Shown piece after piece: positions 46,433 to 56,448 of a stretch of DNA of 64,000 bases. Each line of letters opens with the position of its first letter. Position 1 is the first letter of the stretch. Below the pieces are notes generated by a model, which made no database searches, was not told the DNA's origin, and worked only from the letters and a program-made list of their open reading frames with translations. A program made the position numbers and the translations under genes. Source of the DNA: VRUE01 sp963816785 (lineage in GTDB: Bacteria > Actinomycetota > Thermoleophilia > Solirubrobacterales > 70-9); the NCBI GenBank assembly GCA_963816785.1, contig CAWFLL010000004.1, forward strand, positions 682,001 through 746,000. Reading direction: 5' to 3'.

Positions 46433-47374
46433 TCAGCCAAGAGCGGCGGGGAGAAACCGGCCGCTGGCGACGATCACCGCCCCGCCACCGACCTCGACCC
46501 GCTCGACCTGCTCCGAGTTTCCATCAGCGCGGGCGTAGAGCAGGGAAGGGCGCCCGACCTCCGCCCCCTGTCGGATCTCGATCTCCTCGCCAAATGCGAT
46601 CCGGCCGTGACGGCTGAGATGCAGGGCCAGGGGCCCGGCCGCGGAGCCGGTGGCGGGATCCTCGGGGACGCCATCGGCGGGTGCGAACATGCGGGTCTTC
46701 CACCGCCTTCCGGAGCCGGAGAAGCAGTTGGCGCCCACCTCGCCGAGCGCAGCGAGCGCGCCCATGTCGGGATGCAGCGCGGCGACCGCGTCCTCGCTCT
46801 CCAGCTCCACGTAGACGTGGAGCGGCCCATTCTCGTAAGCCTCCACAGGGAGCCCCGAGCGCTCCACCCCCAGGGCGGCGAGCAGCTCGGCCTCGCCCTC
46901 GTAGGGCCTCCAGGAGGGAATCACCTGCTGCATCCGCCCGAACACGATCCTCTCCCCGTCCCGCTCGAGCTCGACCGGTACCGGGCCGAGGCCGGTCTCG
47001 AGGCGAACAGTCGAGCTGTTCAGGGCGATCGCGATTGCGAACGCGGTGCCGAGGACCGGGTGTCCGGCGAACGGCAGCTCGCTGAGTGGCGTGAAGATGC
47101 GAAGGCGGGCATCGCCATCCTCCTCCGCCGGCAGGATGAACACCGTCTCCGAGAGGTTCATCTCCCGCGCCAGCAGCTGCATCTGCTCCGCCGACAGTCT
47201 CCGTCCATCGGTGAAGACGGCAAGCTGGTTCCCATGCAGCGGCCTGTCGGTGAAGACATCGAGCAGGACGTAGGTCAGCGCATCCCGATCGGGCTGGACG
47301 GCGCCCCGCCCCATCCGTGCACCGGAGAATTGCTCGGTCAGGGACGATGTGAGGCGGGCGAAGTCAGTGTTCAT
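46433..47374 (-). CDS. PhzF family epimerase/isomerase
   Basis: 313 residues, PhzF fold made of two related halves. LLDVFTDRPLHGNQLAVF, SETVFILPAEE (with the catalytic Glu), RIFTPLSELPFAGHPVLGTAF and DPATGSAAGPLALHL are family motifs. Members isomerise trans-2,3-dihydro-3-hydroxyanthranilate or unrelated small metabolites. No phenazine gene is nearby, so the substrate is open. The stop is 3 bp from the convergent MFS-cNMP stop. Confidence 0.87.
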   Translation of the reverse strand: MNTDFARLTSSLTEQFSGARMGRGAVQPDRDALTYVLLDVFTDRPLHGNQLAVFTDGRRLSAEQMQLLAREMNLSETVFILPAEEDGDARLRIFTPLSELPFAGHPVLGTAFAIAIALNSSTVRLETGLGPVPVELERDGERIVFGRMQQVIPSWRPYEGEAELLAALGVERSGLPVEAYENGPLHVYVELESEDAVAALHPDMGALAALGEVGANCFSGSGRRWKTRMFAPADGVPEDPATGSAAGPLALHLSRHGRIAFGEEIEIRQGAEVGRPSLLYARADGNSEQVERVEVGGGAVIVASGRFLPAALG

Positions 47375-47506
47375 CGGTGCCGAACCTATCCCGTTTGGTC
47401 CGCCGGGTCGGGCGGCTGCTCGACGGGCGGCTGCTACCGTTGAGGGGTCGGGTGTGGCCGATTCGCCACCCCGAGAGGTTCCGTTTCCTCCGTGCGCTGC
47501 TTGCGC

Positions 47507-47531
47507 CTAGGGGTCGCTGGATCTCCCCTAG
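47507..47531 (+). promoter_or_regulatory. Hairpin in the leader of the DEAD-box helicase gene
   Basis: CTAGGGG at 47507-47513 pairs with CCCCTAG at 47525-47531 around an 11-nt loop, 10 nt before the AAGGAG ribosome-binding site. DEAD-box helicase genes are often controlled through structured 5' leaders, for example on cold shock. Confidence 0.4.
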
Positions 47532-47553
47532 ACGCTCAACAAGGAGCCACAAC

Positions 47554-48743
<1,190 letters not shown>

Positions 48744-48747
<4 letters not shown>

Positions 48748-49148
48748 CCGCGCCCCCTGCGTCCCGGAGATGGACCTGCACCCGCTGCGGGATGGCGGTC
48801 GGCCGTATCGACGGCCACCCGGTGCCGCTTCCCGAGAGCTGGGAGCGCGGCGATGAGGGCGACTTCTGCCTCTCGTGCCGTCGCCAGCGGGCTGCCGAGG
48901 CAGCCCAGGCCGCAGCGCCGACCGGGTGCAGCATGGATGCCAGCGCCAAGGCGCGGCGCGCGGGCCTGATCGAGTTCGAGGTGCGACGCACCCCCACGCT
49001 CACCGACAACACGATCGCCAGGGCGTGCCGCACCAGCGCGTCGGCGGTGGCCGCCGCGCGCAAGCGGATGCAGATGGGCGAGAGCCCGCCCCCCGGCTCC
49101 GACGGTGACCGGGCCGCCGCCCGCCGCGCCACCGCGAGCGGGGTGTAG
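48744..49148 (+). CDS. Zinc-ribbon protein translationally coupled to the helicase
   Basis: 134-residue protein with CTRCGMAVGRIDG and FCLSCRRQR, i.e. two CxxC pairs spaced like a zinc ribbon, followed by a basic helix-turn region (LTDNTIARACRTSASAVAAARKR) that resembles a small DNA- or RNA-binding domain. Not recognised as a named family. ATG overlaps the helicase stop by ATGA, and the EamA-like transporter starts 6 bp after its end, so all three form an operon. A nucleic-acid-binding helper of the helicase is a reasonable guess. Confidence 0.65.
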
Positions 49149-49154
49149 GCCCCG

Positions 49155-50036
49155 ATGGGATCGGTCCAGGCCGGCGTCGCGCTGGCCCTCGTCGCCGCAC
49201 TGATGGCCAACCTGGCCAGCCTGCTCAAGCACCGTGGCTGCCAGCGCGTCGCACCGGTCCGCATCCAGCAGCCGCTACGGAGCGCCCGCGAGCTCGCCCG
49301 ATCGCGATGGTTCGTGGCCGGATGGGGGCTCGCCGCTATCGCCTGGCTGATCCACGTCGCCTCTCTCTCAATGGCGCCGATCTCCCTCGTACAGGGGATT
49401 CTGGCCGGCGGTGCCGTGACCCTGGCGGTGATGTCGCAGCGGCTGTTCGGCGGCCCGGTCGAGCGACGTCAGTGGCTGGCACTCTTTCTCGGCGGTGCTG
49501 GGCTCGCCCTGCTCGCGGTGACCGTGCCGCAGTTCAGCGGCAACCATTCCGAGTTCGCCTTGGCCCCGATCCTCGGCTTCGAGGGAGGTCTCGCCCTGAT
49601 CGCTGCCGCGCTGGCGCTGGGGCACCGCGCCGAGCGCCTCCATCCTTACCGCGGCATCCTCCTGGCCGCCCTCGCGGGCACGCTCTTCGCCCTTGCGGGA
49701 GTGGCGATCAAGGGACTCACCGGGGCGGCCGAGCTGAGCGCCCCCATCATCGCCGGCTGGGTGGCGATCATCATCCTCTGCGGCATCCTCGCCCAGTACA
49801 CGGCGGTCTCGGCACTTCAGCGCGGCGGCGCCATCGAGACGATCGGTTTGATGGGGCTGGTCGCCAACACGACCCAGATAGCCGGCGGCGTCCTCGTCTT
49901 CGGCGATCCCCTCTCCGCCGATCCCCTCGGAGTGGTTCTGCAGTCATCCGCCTTCGCGATGGTCTGCCTCTCCGCGTTGCTGCTTCCAACCGGGGAGCGG
50001 CCCCCGGCTCCCGACCCTCAGCCGCTGGCGCCCTAG
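49155..50036 (+). CDS. EamA/DMT-type transporter
   Basis: 293-residue membrane protein with nine to ten hydrophobic helices in two halves (LALVAALMANLASLLKH, AIAWLIHVASLSMAPISLVQ, then AAALALGHRAERLH and ILAQYTAVSALQRGGAIE). The duplicated halves and lengths fit the drug/metabolite transporter superfamily, with some likeness to NIPA-type magnesium carriers. Substrate unknown. Probable third gene of the helicase operon. Confidence 0.75.
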   Translation: MGSVQAGVALALVAALMANLASLLKHRGCQRVAPVRIQQPLRSARELARSRWFVAGWGLAAIAWLIHVASLSMAPISLVQGILAGGAVTLAVMSQRLFGGPVERRQWLALFLGGAGLALLAVTVPQFSGNHSEFALAPILGFEGGLALIAAALALGHRAERLHPYRGILLAALAGTLFALAGVAIKGLTGAAELSAPIIAGWVAIIILCGILAQYTAVSALQRGGAIETIGLMGLVANTTQIAGGVLVFGDPLSADPLGVVLQSSAFAMVCLSALLLPTGERPPAPDPQPLAP

Positions 50037-50053
50037 CTCCCTGACCGATCTCC

Positions 50054-50461
50054 TCAGTCGTCGGCGTGCTCGCTGCCTCCGCCGCCGTGGTCCTGCTCCC
50101 CGCCGGAATGGCTGGAACCGGTCGGGACCGTAGGCGCCGCCGGGACCGTGGACGGTGGCGCGGCGGCGGGCGGCTGAGGTTCGGTGGTCACCGGCGGGGG
50201 GGCGGTCACCGCGGGTGCGGTCGTGGTGGGCGTCTTCGCCGAAGAGTCACCCTGCCGCTGGCCCCCGTGGCGATTGGCTCGGGAGGGTGGCTGCGGCGCC
50301 AGGGCGTCGCCGGCGGAGATCGGTTCGGAGGCGAGACCGATCTGCTGGCTCGCCAGGCTGCCGGCGGCAATCGACACGCCCGCGGCGATCAGCAGGCCGA
50401 GCAGGGCCAGGGCGACCCAGCGAATCGTCGCGGGAACCCTCACGCCGGCCTCTTGTCGCAC
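50054..50461 (-). CDS. Single-pass membrane protein with Pro/Thr-rich tail
   Basis: 135 residues from GTG at 50461 (or 117-129 from later starts such as GTG at 50443). One hydrophobic helix (WVALALLGLLIAAGVSIAAG, residues 15-35) is followed by an extracytoplasmic Pro/Thr/Ala-rich stalk (TTTAPAVTAPPPVTTEPQPP) and a His/Gly/Asp end. No domain recognised. Similar low-complexity proteins occur in the redox operon across the histidine kinase gene. Confidence 0.6.
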   Translation of the reverse strand: MRQEAGVRVPATIRWVALALLGLLIAAGVSIAAGSLASQQIGLASEPISAGDALAPQPPSRANRHGGQRQGDSSAKTPTTTAPAVTAPPPVTTEPQPPAAAPPSTVPAAPTVPTGSSHSGGEQDHGGGGSEHADD

Positions 50462-50510
50462 TCGTTCAACGAGACCAATCTAGAACAGTGTCGGTCAAGG
50501 CTCGGCAAAG

Positions 50511-51902
50511 TCATGGCCGCTCCGCTCGCTTGGCCTCGAGCGCGAATGAGATCGCCGCCCGGAGCCCTCCGCCCTCCCTGCTCGAGAGGGTCACCTCGCC
50601 GTCCCATTGGCGGATCAGCTCGCGGGCGATCGGCAGGCCGAGGCCGGTCCCGCTCTGCCCGCGCCGCCCTGCTCTGCCTCGCCTGAAGCGATCGAAGACA
50701 GCCTCCTCCTCACCAGGCTCCAGCCCCGGGCCCTCGTCGAGGATCTCTATTCGGTCGATGCCGGCTCCAATTGTCACCGTCGAGCCGGCGGGCGAGTACC
50801 GCAGCGCGTTCTCGACCAGAGCATCGATTGAGCGGTCGAGATCGGGGCCCGCGCACCAGACTGTGCCTGTCTCGCTGGCGCTGCGGACCTCCAGCGCGAT
50901 GGCCCGCTTCCGGGCCGCACCGCGCCAGCGCTCACCTGCCCTATGCGCCGCATCGGCCAGGTCGATCTCCGCGCCGGGCAGCTCGTGCTCGCCGGCGCGG
51001 CTGAGGATCAACAGCTCGTCGACGATCAGCGAGAGCCGATCGATCTCTCCCATTGCCGCCTCCAGCTCGGCCGCCACGCGGTTGTCACCACGGAAGCGGT
51101 CCGCGAGCGCCTCGAGCCTCAACCGAAGGCCGGTCAGGGGGTTCCGCAGCTGATGAGAGGCATCGGCGACGAAGTCCTGCTGCGCCCGCAGCAAACGCTT
51201 GATCCGCTGGGTCATCTCGTTGAAGGCGCGCGCCAGCGAGCGCTGCTCGGTGCTACCTTCGACCGCGACCGCGGCATCGAGGTCGCCGCCCGCGACACTG
51301 CGTGCCGCCCGGTCGAGGCGGCGGATCGGGCGGGCTATCTGCTGAGCGATCAGCGCCGCCGCGACCAACGCCAGCAGCAGCACCACTCCGGCCAGCGCGG
51401 CGAGGTCGAGGATCGAGGTTCTGACGGCGCGGTTGACGGCCGCGACGCTCTGGGTCACCCGCACGGCGCCTTGTGGCCGACCGTGCTCGAGCACCGGCAC
51501 GGCGGTGGCGAGGATGTCCGCACCGAGCGTCTGGCTGTTGCGGGTGATCTGCTCGGCGCGCCCCCGCAATGCGGCCCTTATCTCCGGGCGACTGGCATAG
51601 CTGCGCCCGACGGCGCCGCCAGCGGAGTCCGCGATCAGGTGACCGCGGCTATTGACCACGATCACCCGCCCGCGCACGCTGGTCGCAGAGATGTCGACGA
51701 GGCGCCGAAGAGCTGGCCGCCGGGCTGGGCGAAGGAATTCAGACGCGGACGCTGCCACCACGTCGGCCTGACTGCGGGCCTCACCTCGCACCTCAGAGTC
51801 GACCCGGTCGCGGAGGCTCACCGCCAGGGGAACACCGAGGGCGATCAGCGCCAGCAACAGCACGTAGGCCAGCGCCAGCAGGAGGGCGGCTCGGAGGCTT
51901 AC
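50511..51902 (-). CDS. Sensor histidine kinase
   Basis: Two-component kinase of 463 residues. Membrane helices at about 4-27 and 164-189 bracket an extracytoplasmic sensor of about 135 residues; then a HAMP linker, HisKA with phospho-acceptor His250 (ADASHQLRNPLTGL), and HATPase_c with DALVENALRYSP, DEGPGLEPGE and GTGLGLPIA. The start that best fits is GTA at 51902, overlapping the response-regulator stop as GTAA; a later GTG would cut the first helix. Partner of the adjacent regulator and probable sensor for the divergent redox operon. Confidence 0.88.
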   Translation of the reverse strand, partial: VSLRAALLLALAYVLLLALIALGVPLAVSLRDRVDSEVRGEARSQADVVAASASEFLRPARRPALRRLVDISATSVRGRVIVVNSRGHLIADSAGGAVGRSYASRPEIRAALRGRAEQITRNSQTLGADILATAVPVLEHGRPQGAVRVTQSVAAVNRAVRTSILDLAALAGVVLLLALVAAALIAQQIARPIRRLDRAARSVAGGDLDAAVAVEGSTEQRSLARAFNEMTQRIKRLLRAQQDFVADASHQLRNPLTGLRLRLEALADRFRGDNRVAAELEAAMGEIDRLSLIVDELLILSRAGEHELPGAEIDLADAAHRAGERWRGAARKRAIALEVRSASETGTVWCAGPDLDRSIDALVENALRYSPAGSTVTIGAGIDRIEILDEGPGLEPGEEEAVFDRFRRGRAGRRGQSGTGLGLPIARELIRQWDGEVTLSSREGGGLRAAISFALEAKRAERP

Positions 51903-52624
51903 GGCTCCTCTACCTCCGGTGCGGCGAAGCGGAAGCCGACTCCCCGCACCGTCTCGATGTAGCGAGGACGATGGGGGTCGTCTCGGAGCTTTCGCCGCAG
52001 CCATCCGATGTGGACATCCAGCGTCTTCGTCGAGCCGAACCAGTTGACGTCCCACACCTTTGACATCAGATCCTCTCGTTTGACGACGCGGCCGGCATTG
52101 CGCGTCAACTCGGCGAGCAGGTCGAACTCCTTCCGGGAGAGGTTGAGCTGCTCATCTCCCAGGCGCGCAACGCGGGCCGCGAAATCGATCTCCAGGTCGC
52201 CAATCCGAATTGGCTTCTCCTCCAACCCGGCCCCGTCGCGCGGGGCACTGCGCCGCAGCACCGCCCTGATCCGCGAGATCACCTCGCGGGCGCTGAACGG
52301 CTTGACCACGTAGTCATCGGCACCCAGCTCGAGACCGACGATCTTGTCCATCTCGGTGCCCCGCGCGGTCAGCATCACGATTGGCACATCGGAGCGCCGC
52401 CGCAGCTCGCGGCAGACGTCACGGCCGTCGCCGTCGGGGAGAGTGAGGTCGAGCATGACCAGATCCGGCTCCGCCTCTCCCGCCAGCTCCAACGCTCCGG
52501 ACGCAGTTCGGGTGACCAGGGCTTCGAATCCCGCCCGCCGCAGCGCCTCTGCGAAGGGCTGGGAGATCGAATCCTCATCCTCGACAACGAGGATGCGCCC
52601 ACTCGGCGCCGACTGGATCGCCAT
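51899..52624 (-). CDS. OmpR/PhoB-family response regulator (RegX3-like)
   Basis: 241-residue regulator. Receiver domain with Asp59 as phospho-acceptor (LVMLDLTLPDGDGRDV), acidic pocket VVEDED, and Lys near 108 (DYVVKPFSARE); C-terminal winged helix (RKEFDLLAELTRNAGRVVKR, TKTLDVHIGWLRRKLRDD). Sits upstream of its kinase with a 4-bp overlap and is divergent from a six-gene redox operon over 137 bp containing 11-bp-spaced direct repeats, typical sites for this family. Confidence 0.92.
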   Translation of the reverse strand: MAIQSAPSGRILVVEDEDSISQPFAEALRRAGFEALVTRTASGALELAGEAEPDLVMLDLTLPDGDGRDVCRELRRRSDVPIVMLTARGTEMDKIVGLELGADDYVVKPFSAREVISRIRAVLRRSAPRDGAGLEEKPIRIGDLEIDFAARVARLGDEQLNLSRKEFDLLAELTRNAGRVVKREDLMSKVWDVNWFGSTKTLDVHIGWLRRKLRDDPHRPRYIETVRGVGFRFAAPEVEEP

Positions 52625-52654
52625 CTGGCCACTGTAACGCCGCGTCTGGGTGCG

Positions 52655-52678
52655 CCTTGCGGGGCGCCGCAAGGTTTT
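52655..52678 (+). terminator. Terminator-like hairpin in the regulator/redox-operon divergent region
   Basis: CCTTGCGG pairs with CCGCAAGG around a GGCG loop, followed by TTTT (plus strand). The position, only about 31 bp from the regulator start and over 80 bp before the redox operon, is odd for a terminator; it may block stray transcription entering the operon or act in its leader. Confidence 0.45.
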
Positions 52679-52692
52679 GCCGTCTCTTTGCC
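52676..52692. promoter_or_regulatory. 11-bp-spaced direct repeats, candidate response-regulator binding site
   Basis: TTTGCC at 52676-52681 and again at 52687-52692, an 11-bp period, as used by PhoB/RegX3-type dimers binding head to tail. It lies between the regulator gene and the redox operon, about 70 bp before the first operon gene. Confidence 0.45.
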
Positions 52693-52761
52693 CGAACCTG
52701 GCGCGGGCTTGAATACCCCCTCCCCAGACTGCCCGGTGCAATCGGTCAGGAGGTAGATGAC

Positions 52762-53289
52762 GTGAAGAACATCAAGACCCGAGTCGCGGCAGCCGCCACG
52801 ATCGTCGGCCTGGGCGGCCTTACCGGCGTCGCCCTCAGCGCCGGCGGCCAGAAGTCGGCGCCGGTCGCCGCCAAGCCTCTGGTTCGCACCAAAGTGATCC
52901 GGCGAACGATCCACGTCACCAAGCACGTCAAGCCGAAACACCCCGTCAGCGCCGGCGCGGCGGGTTCCGCCTACACGGGCAGTGGGGGCAGGGCTGGGTC
53001 GAGCGGCAGCGCCACCACGGGCTCCTCGTCGACCGGTTCTTCCTCCTATCCCTCTTCGCCGGCACCGGTGACGACTTCTTCGAGCGGCGCGTCGACGGCA
53101 ACTCCGACCTCCGGCTCCGGCCCGGCGCCCGTCGTGACCCATACCAGCGGCTCAAGCGCGGGCTCGGGCGGTGGCGGCACCGCCCCGGTGGTGACTCAAA
53201 CCAGCGGCGCCGGTGGCGTCGGCGGTGGTGGTGATGAGGGCGGCGATCACGAGGGCGGCGATCATGAGCGGGACGACAACGGTGACTGA
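52762..53289 (+). CDS. Exported Ser/Thr/Gly-rich protein, first gene of the redox operon
   Basis: 175 residues starting with GTG behind AGGAGG. N-terminal signal-like helix (VAAAATIVGLGGLTGVALSA), basic segment (RTKVIRRTIHVTKHVKPKHP), then a long low-complexity region of Ser, Thr, Pro and Gly and a His/Asp/Gly end (GDEGGDHEGGDHERDD) that may bind metal. No FMN-binding domain is visible; the stretches around SSSGASTATPTSG have the Ser/Thr-Gly-Ala flavour of flavinylation sites, which is only a suggestion. Operon with ApbE, the membrane reductase and ferredoxin genes. Confidence 0.7.
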   Translation: MKNIKTRVAAAATIVGLGGLTGVALSAGGQKSAPVAAKPLVRTKVIRRTIHVTKHVKPKHPVSAGAAGSAYTGSGGRAGSSGSATTGSSSTGSSSYPSSPAPVTTSSSGASTATPTSGSGPAPVVTHTSGSSAGSGGGGTAPVVTQTSGAGGVGGGGDEGGDHEGGDHERDDNGD

Positions 53290-53599
53290 GCAACCTCCGA
53301 GCCCAGTGGCCGGACCGACTGCCCAGGGCGGCGCGCCTCGCCGCCGCAAGCCGGGACCGGCGTTGGTGATCTGGGGCTCGATTGCTCTCTTCGCGGTGAT
53401 GTTCGCGCTTCTCACCTACCAGCTCGGCGCGAGCCAGGCCCCCAGACCCCGCCCGGTCCTCATGCAACAGGTGGTTAAGCGCCGCGTCATCACCACGATC
53501 GTCCCCGCCCCCGGCCGCCCCAGCGTCACCAGCAGCGGGCAGGTGACCAGCTCGGTCCCTTCGTCGGGGTATGCCCCGGTCACGACCAGCGCCTCCTGA
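53282..53599 (+). CDS. Single-pass membrane protein with Ser/Thr-rich tail
   Basis: 105 residues from GTG at 53282, overlapping the previous gene by 8 bp. A Pro/Gly-rich cytoplasmic N-terminus (PPSPVAGPTAQGGAPRRRKP) leads into one helix (ALVIWGSIALFAVMFALLTY, about 28-47) and an outer Ser/Thr/Val tail (RRVITTIVPAPGRPSVTSSG). No domain recognised. Its stop lies 1 bp before the ApbE GTG. Confidence 0.7.
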   Translation: MTEQPPSPVAGPTAQGGAPRRRKPGPALVIWGSIALFAVMFALLTYQLGASQAPRPRPVLMQQVVKRRVITTIVPAPGRPSVTSSGQVTSSVPSSGYAPVTTSAS

Positions 53600-53600
53600 C

Positions 53601-54587
53601 GTGGGCGAGCACGACGTCATTTTCGATGCGATGGGCAGCCACGTTCGCCTGCTGATCGGCGAGCCGGGGCCGGGGATGGCCCCGGCCCCGGCGGCGGCCG
53701 AGCAGGCCAGGCAGTTCGTTGTCGAGTTCGACGCGGCGCTGTCTCGCTTCAGGCCCGAGAGCGAGCTTTGCGCCCTGAACGACGACCCGAGCGAGCGCGT
53801 TCGGGCCTCCGAGCTGCTGCGCGTCGCGGTCAAGGCCGGCCTGGCCGCGGCCGAGCGCAGCGGCGGCCTGGTAGACCCAACCCTGGTCGGGGAGATCGAG
53901 TCCGCAGGCTACGTCGCCTCGCGGGCAGGCGTCCCGGGTGCGCCGCTCGGCGCTGCCCTCGCCGAGGCCCCGCCTCGACAATCCGCGAAACCCAACCTGG
54001 CCGCAAACTGGCGACGGTTCGTGGTCGACGACGCGTCCGGGACGATCACCCGCCCGCCGGGCATCCGTTTCGATACCGGCGGTGCCGGAAAGGGCCTGGC
54101 AGCAGATCTGATCGCCAGCCGCCTGCGCGGTTACTCGCGCTTCATCGTCGATTGCGGCGGCGACATTCGGATCGGTGGCCCCGATGCCCTCGTCCAGCCC
54201 TACGAGATCTTCGTCGAGCACCCGCTGAAGGGCGAGCGCACCTTCGTGCTGAAGCTCGGCTCCGGCGCAGTCGCAACCTCGGGTCTCAATGTGCGGATCT
54301 GGCGTGGCCCCGACGGACGCTACGCGCACCACCTGCTCGATCCCTCCACCGGCAAGCCCGCCTGGACCGGCCTGATCGGCGTCACCGCCCTCGGCGATAC
54401 CGCGGTCGATGCTGAGACCTTCGCCAAGGCGGCGCTCCTCTCCGGGCCCGACGGAGGCCGCGCCATCCTCGCCGAGCGCGGCGGTTTGCTCGTCCACGAC
54501 AGCGGCCGGATCGAGACGGTCGGGCCGCTCAGCGCCAAGCCCAGCATCCGCCTTCCCGAGCTCCCCGCCATCGAGGCGGCCGCGTGA
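53601..54587 (+). CDS. apbE: ApbE-like FAD:protein FMN transferase
   Basis: 328 residues. ApbE attaches FMN covalently to Thr/Ser of exported redox proteins. Motifs: FDAMGSHVRLLIGE (N-terminal MGT-type), GIRFDTGGAGKGLAADLI (the flavin-binding GG-x-x-KG loop), YAHHLLDPSTGKPAW, and ALGDTAVDAETFAKAALL (magnesium-binding Asp/Thr). GTG at 53601 is the only start after the previous stop. No signal peptide is evident, unlike many exported ApbE proteins. Sits among envelope and electron-transfer genes, the usual ApbE context. Confidence 0.9.
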   Translation: MGEHDVIFDAMGSHVRLLIGEPGPGMAPAPAAAEQARQFVVEFDAALSRFRPESELCALNDDPSERVRASELLRVAVKAGLAAAERSGGLVDPTLVGEIESAGYVASRAGVPGAPLGAALAEAPPRQSAKPNLAANWRRFVVDDASGTITRPPGIRFDTGGAGKGLAADLIASRLRGYSRFIVDCGGDIRIGGPDALVQPYEIFVEHPLKGERTFVLKLGSGAVATSGLNVRIWRGPDGRYAHHLLDPSTGKPAWTGLIGVTALGDTAVDAETFAKAALLSGPDGGRAILAERGGLLVHDSGRIETVGPLSAKPSIRLPELPAIEAAA

Positions 54588-55258
54588 ACGCGGCCACCAC
54601 CACCCTGCAGACCCACGGCTGGTGGCTCGCCAGTCGCGCCTCCGGCCTCGTCGCGCTGGTCCTCGTGACGATCTCAGTCGGCCTCGGGCTGGCCATGGCA
54701 GGCAAAGTGATGCGTCGCCCGGGGCTCTCGCGCAAGCTGCTGGCGATCCACGAGCACACGGCGCTGGCCGGGATCGTCGCGATCGCCGTGCACGGCATCA
54801 CCCTCCTCGGCGACCCCTGGCTGAACCCCGGTGTCGGTGGCATCGCCGTCCCCTTTGCGATGGGCTTCCGCCCACTTTGGACGGGCCTCGGCGTCATTGG
54901 CGGTTACCTGGCGGCGTTGCTCGGGCTCAGCTTCTACGCCCGCAGGCGGATTGGCGCGCGCCTTTGGCGCAAGGCCCACCGGGCGACGATCGTCGTCTAC
55001 CTGCTGGGCCTGGTCCACGCGTTTGGCGCCGGCACCGACGCCTCAACCGTGTGGTTTCGCTGGTGGGTGCTGATTACCACGCCCGTGGTCGGTGGCCTCT
55101 TCGTCTACCGGGTCTTCGCGGGCGGCGCCAGGCGCGCGCGCTCGCCGGGACGGAAGGACAGAGGCCACGAAGGAGCCCGCGACCACCGGTCTGGCCTGCC
55201 CGCTTCCCACCCACGCGGCGCCCCAATTTCCCGATCCCCAGTTCCCGAGGAGGCATGA
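54584..55258 (+). CDS. Ferric-reductase-like transmembrane protein
   Basis: 224 residues, about five membrane helices (ASGLVALVLVTISVGLGLAM, ALAGIVAIAVHGITLLG, GVIGGYLAALLGLSFYA, ATIVVYLLGLVHAFGAG, WVLITTPVVGGLFVYRV). His residues in AIHEHTALAG, IAVHGI, KAHRAT and LVHAFG are placed as in b-type heme-binding ferric reductase/YedZ-like domains. The C-terminal 50 residues are basic and low-complexity. GTG overlaps the ApbE stop (GTGA). It would carry electrons across the membrane. Confidence 0.85.
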   Translation: MNAATTTLQTHGWWLASRASGLVALVLVTISVGLGLAMAGKVMRRPGLSRKLLAIHEHTALAGIVAIAVHGITLLGDPWLNPGVGGIAVPFAMGFRPLWTGLGVIGGYLAALLGLSFYARRRIGARLWRKAHRATIVVYLLGLVHAFGAGTDASTVWFRWWVLITTPVVGGLFVYRVFAGGARRARSPGRKDRGHEGARDHRSGLPASHPRGAPISRSPVPEEA

Positions 55259-56448
55259 TGGATGAGCAAGGAGTCCTGATCATCGGTGGTGGGCTCGCGG
55301 CGCAGCGCTGCGCCGAGACGCTGCGTCGGCGCGGTTACGAGGGCCCGGTGCGAATGGTCTGCGCCGAGCCCGACCGGCCCTATGACCGACCGCCGCTCTC
55401 CAAGGAGCTGCTGGCGGGAGCGGTCGAGGAGGAGTCGGTCGCATACCGCCCGCCCTGGTGGTATGAGGAGAAGCAGGTCGAGCTGCTGCTCGGCGCTCGC
55501 GCCGAAGCACTCGACCCCGAGGCTCGCACGGTCGCTCTCGACTCTGGCACCGAGCTGCGCTACGAGAAGTTGTTGATCGCAACCGGCAGCGCGGCGCGGC
55601 GGCTGCCCTTCCTCGAGGGTTACGAGAACGTCCATACTCTCCGTACCCTTGCCGACGCCCGCCAGCTCCGTGAGGGGTTGGTCCCGGGAGCGCGGCTGGC
55701 CATCGTCGGCGCCGGCTTCATCGGCCAGGAGGTCGCCGCCACCGCGCGCCGGCTCGGTGTCGAGGTGACGATGATCGAGGCGCTCGAGACCCCGCTTGCG
55801 CCGATCCTCGGCAGGGAGGTGGGTGGCTGGTTCGCCGACCTTCACCTGAGCGAAGGCATCCGGGTGATGACCGGCGCGATGCTCGAGGGCGCCCGCGGCA
55901 ACCGGCGGGTCGAGGAGTTGACCCTTGCCGGTGGTGAGCCGATCGCCTGCGACGCGGTCGTGGTCGGCGTCGGCACAGCGCCGGCCACCGCCTGGGTCCG
56001 CGGCAGCGGCCTTGATGAGTCCGGGGTTCGAACCGACACGTCGGGGCGCGCCAGCCTGCCCGACGTCTTCGCCGCTGGAGACGCCTCCGTCCCCTTCGAC
56101 CCCCGATTCGGCGCCCACGCCCGCACCGAGCACTGGGATGCCGCCGCCTGGCAGGGTGCCGCGGCGGCGCGAGCGATGCTCGGCGAGTATCCAGGCACCC
56201 CACCATTGCCCAGCTTCTGGAGTGATCAGTACGGGCTGCGGATCCAGTATGTCGGTCACGCTCACCACGCCGATGCCGTCGTGGTCGAGGGCGACCTAGG
56301 CGAGCGCGACTTCGAAGCCGTCTTCACCCGCTGTGGAGTTCCGGTCGCCGGCCTCGCCGTTGGCCGCCCGCGCGCCATCCCGCCATTGAAGAAGCGCATC
56401 GAGAACGGGCACTGGCCCGCGAAGAACAGAGCAGAGGAGGCCGCATGA
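55258..56448 (+). CDS. Ferredoxin/rubredoxin reductase-like FAD oxidoreductase
   Basis: 396 residues. FAD-binding LIIGGGLAAQRCAETLRRRG, NAD(P)-binding LAIVGAGFIGQEVAATARRLG, and SLPDVFAAGDAS near the end; the layout (YDRPPLSKELL, then the C-terminal WSDQYGLRIQYVG) is that of ferredoxin reductases of cytochrome P450 or dioxygenase systems. SD GAGGAGG; ATG at 55255 and 55258 both possible, the latter better spaced. Overlaps the ferredoxin start by ATGA and would reduce it with NAD(P)H. Confidence 0.9.
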   Translation: MDEQGVLIIGGGLAAQRCAETLRRRGYEGPVRMVCAEPDRPYDRPPLSKELLAGAVEEESVAYRPPWWYEEKQVELLLGARAEALDPEARTVALDSGTELRYEKLLIATGSAARRLPFLEGYENVHTLRTLADARQLREGLVPGARLAIVGAGFIGQEVAATARRLGVEVTMIEALETPLAPILGREVGGWFADLHLSEGIRVMTGAMLEGARGNRRVEELTLAGGEPIACDAVVVGVGTAPATAWVRGSGLDESGVRTDTSGRASLPDVFAAGDASVPFDPRFGAHARTEHWDAAAWQGAAAARAMLGEYPGTPPLPSFWSDQYGLRIQYVGHAHHADAVVVEGDLGERDFEAVFTRCGVPVAGLAVGRPRAIPPLKKRIENGHWPAKNRAEEAA

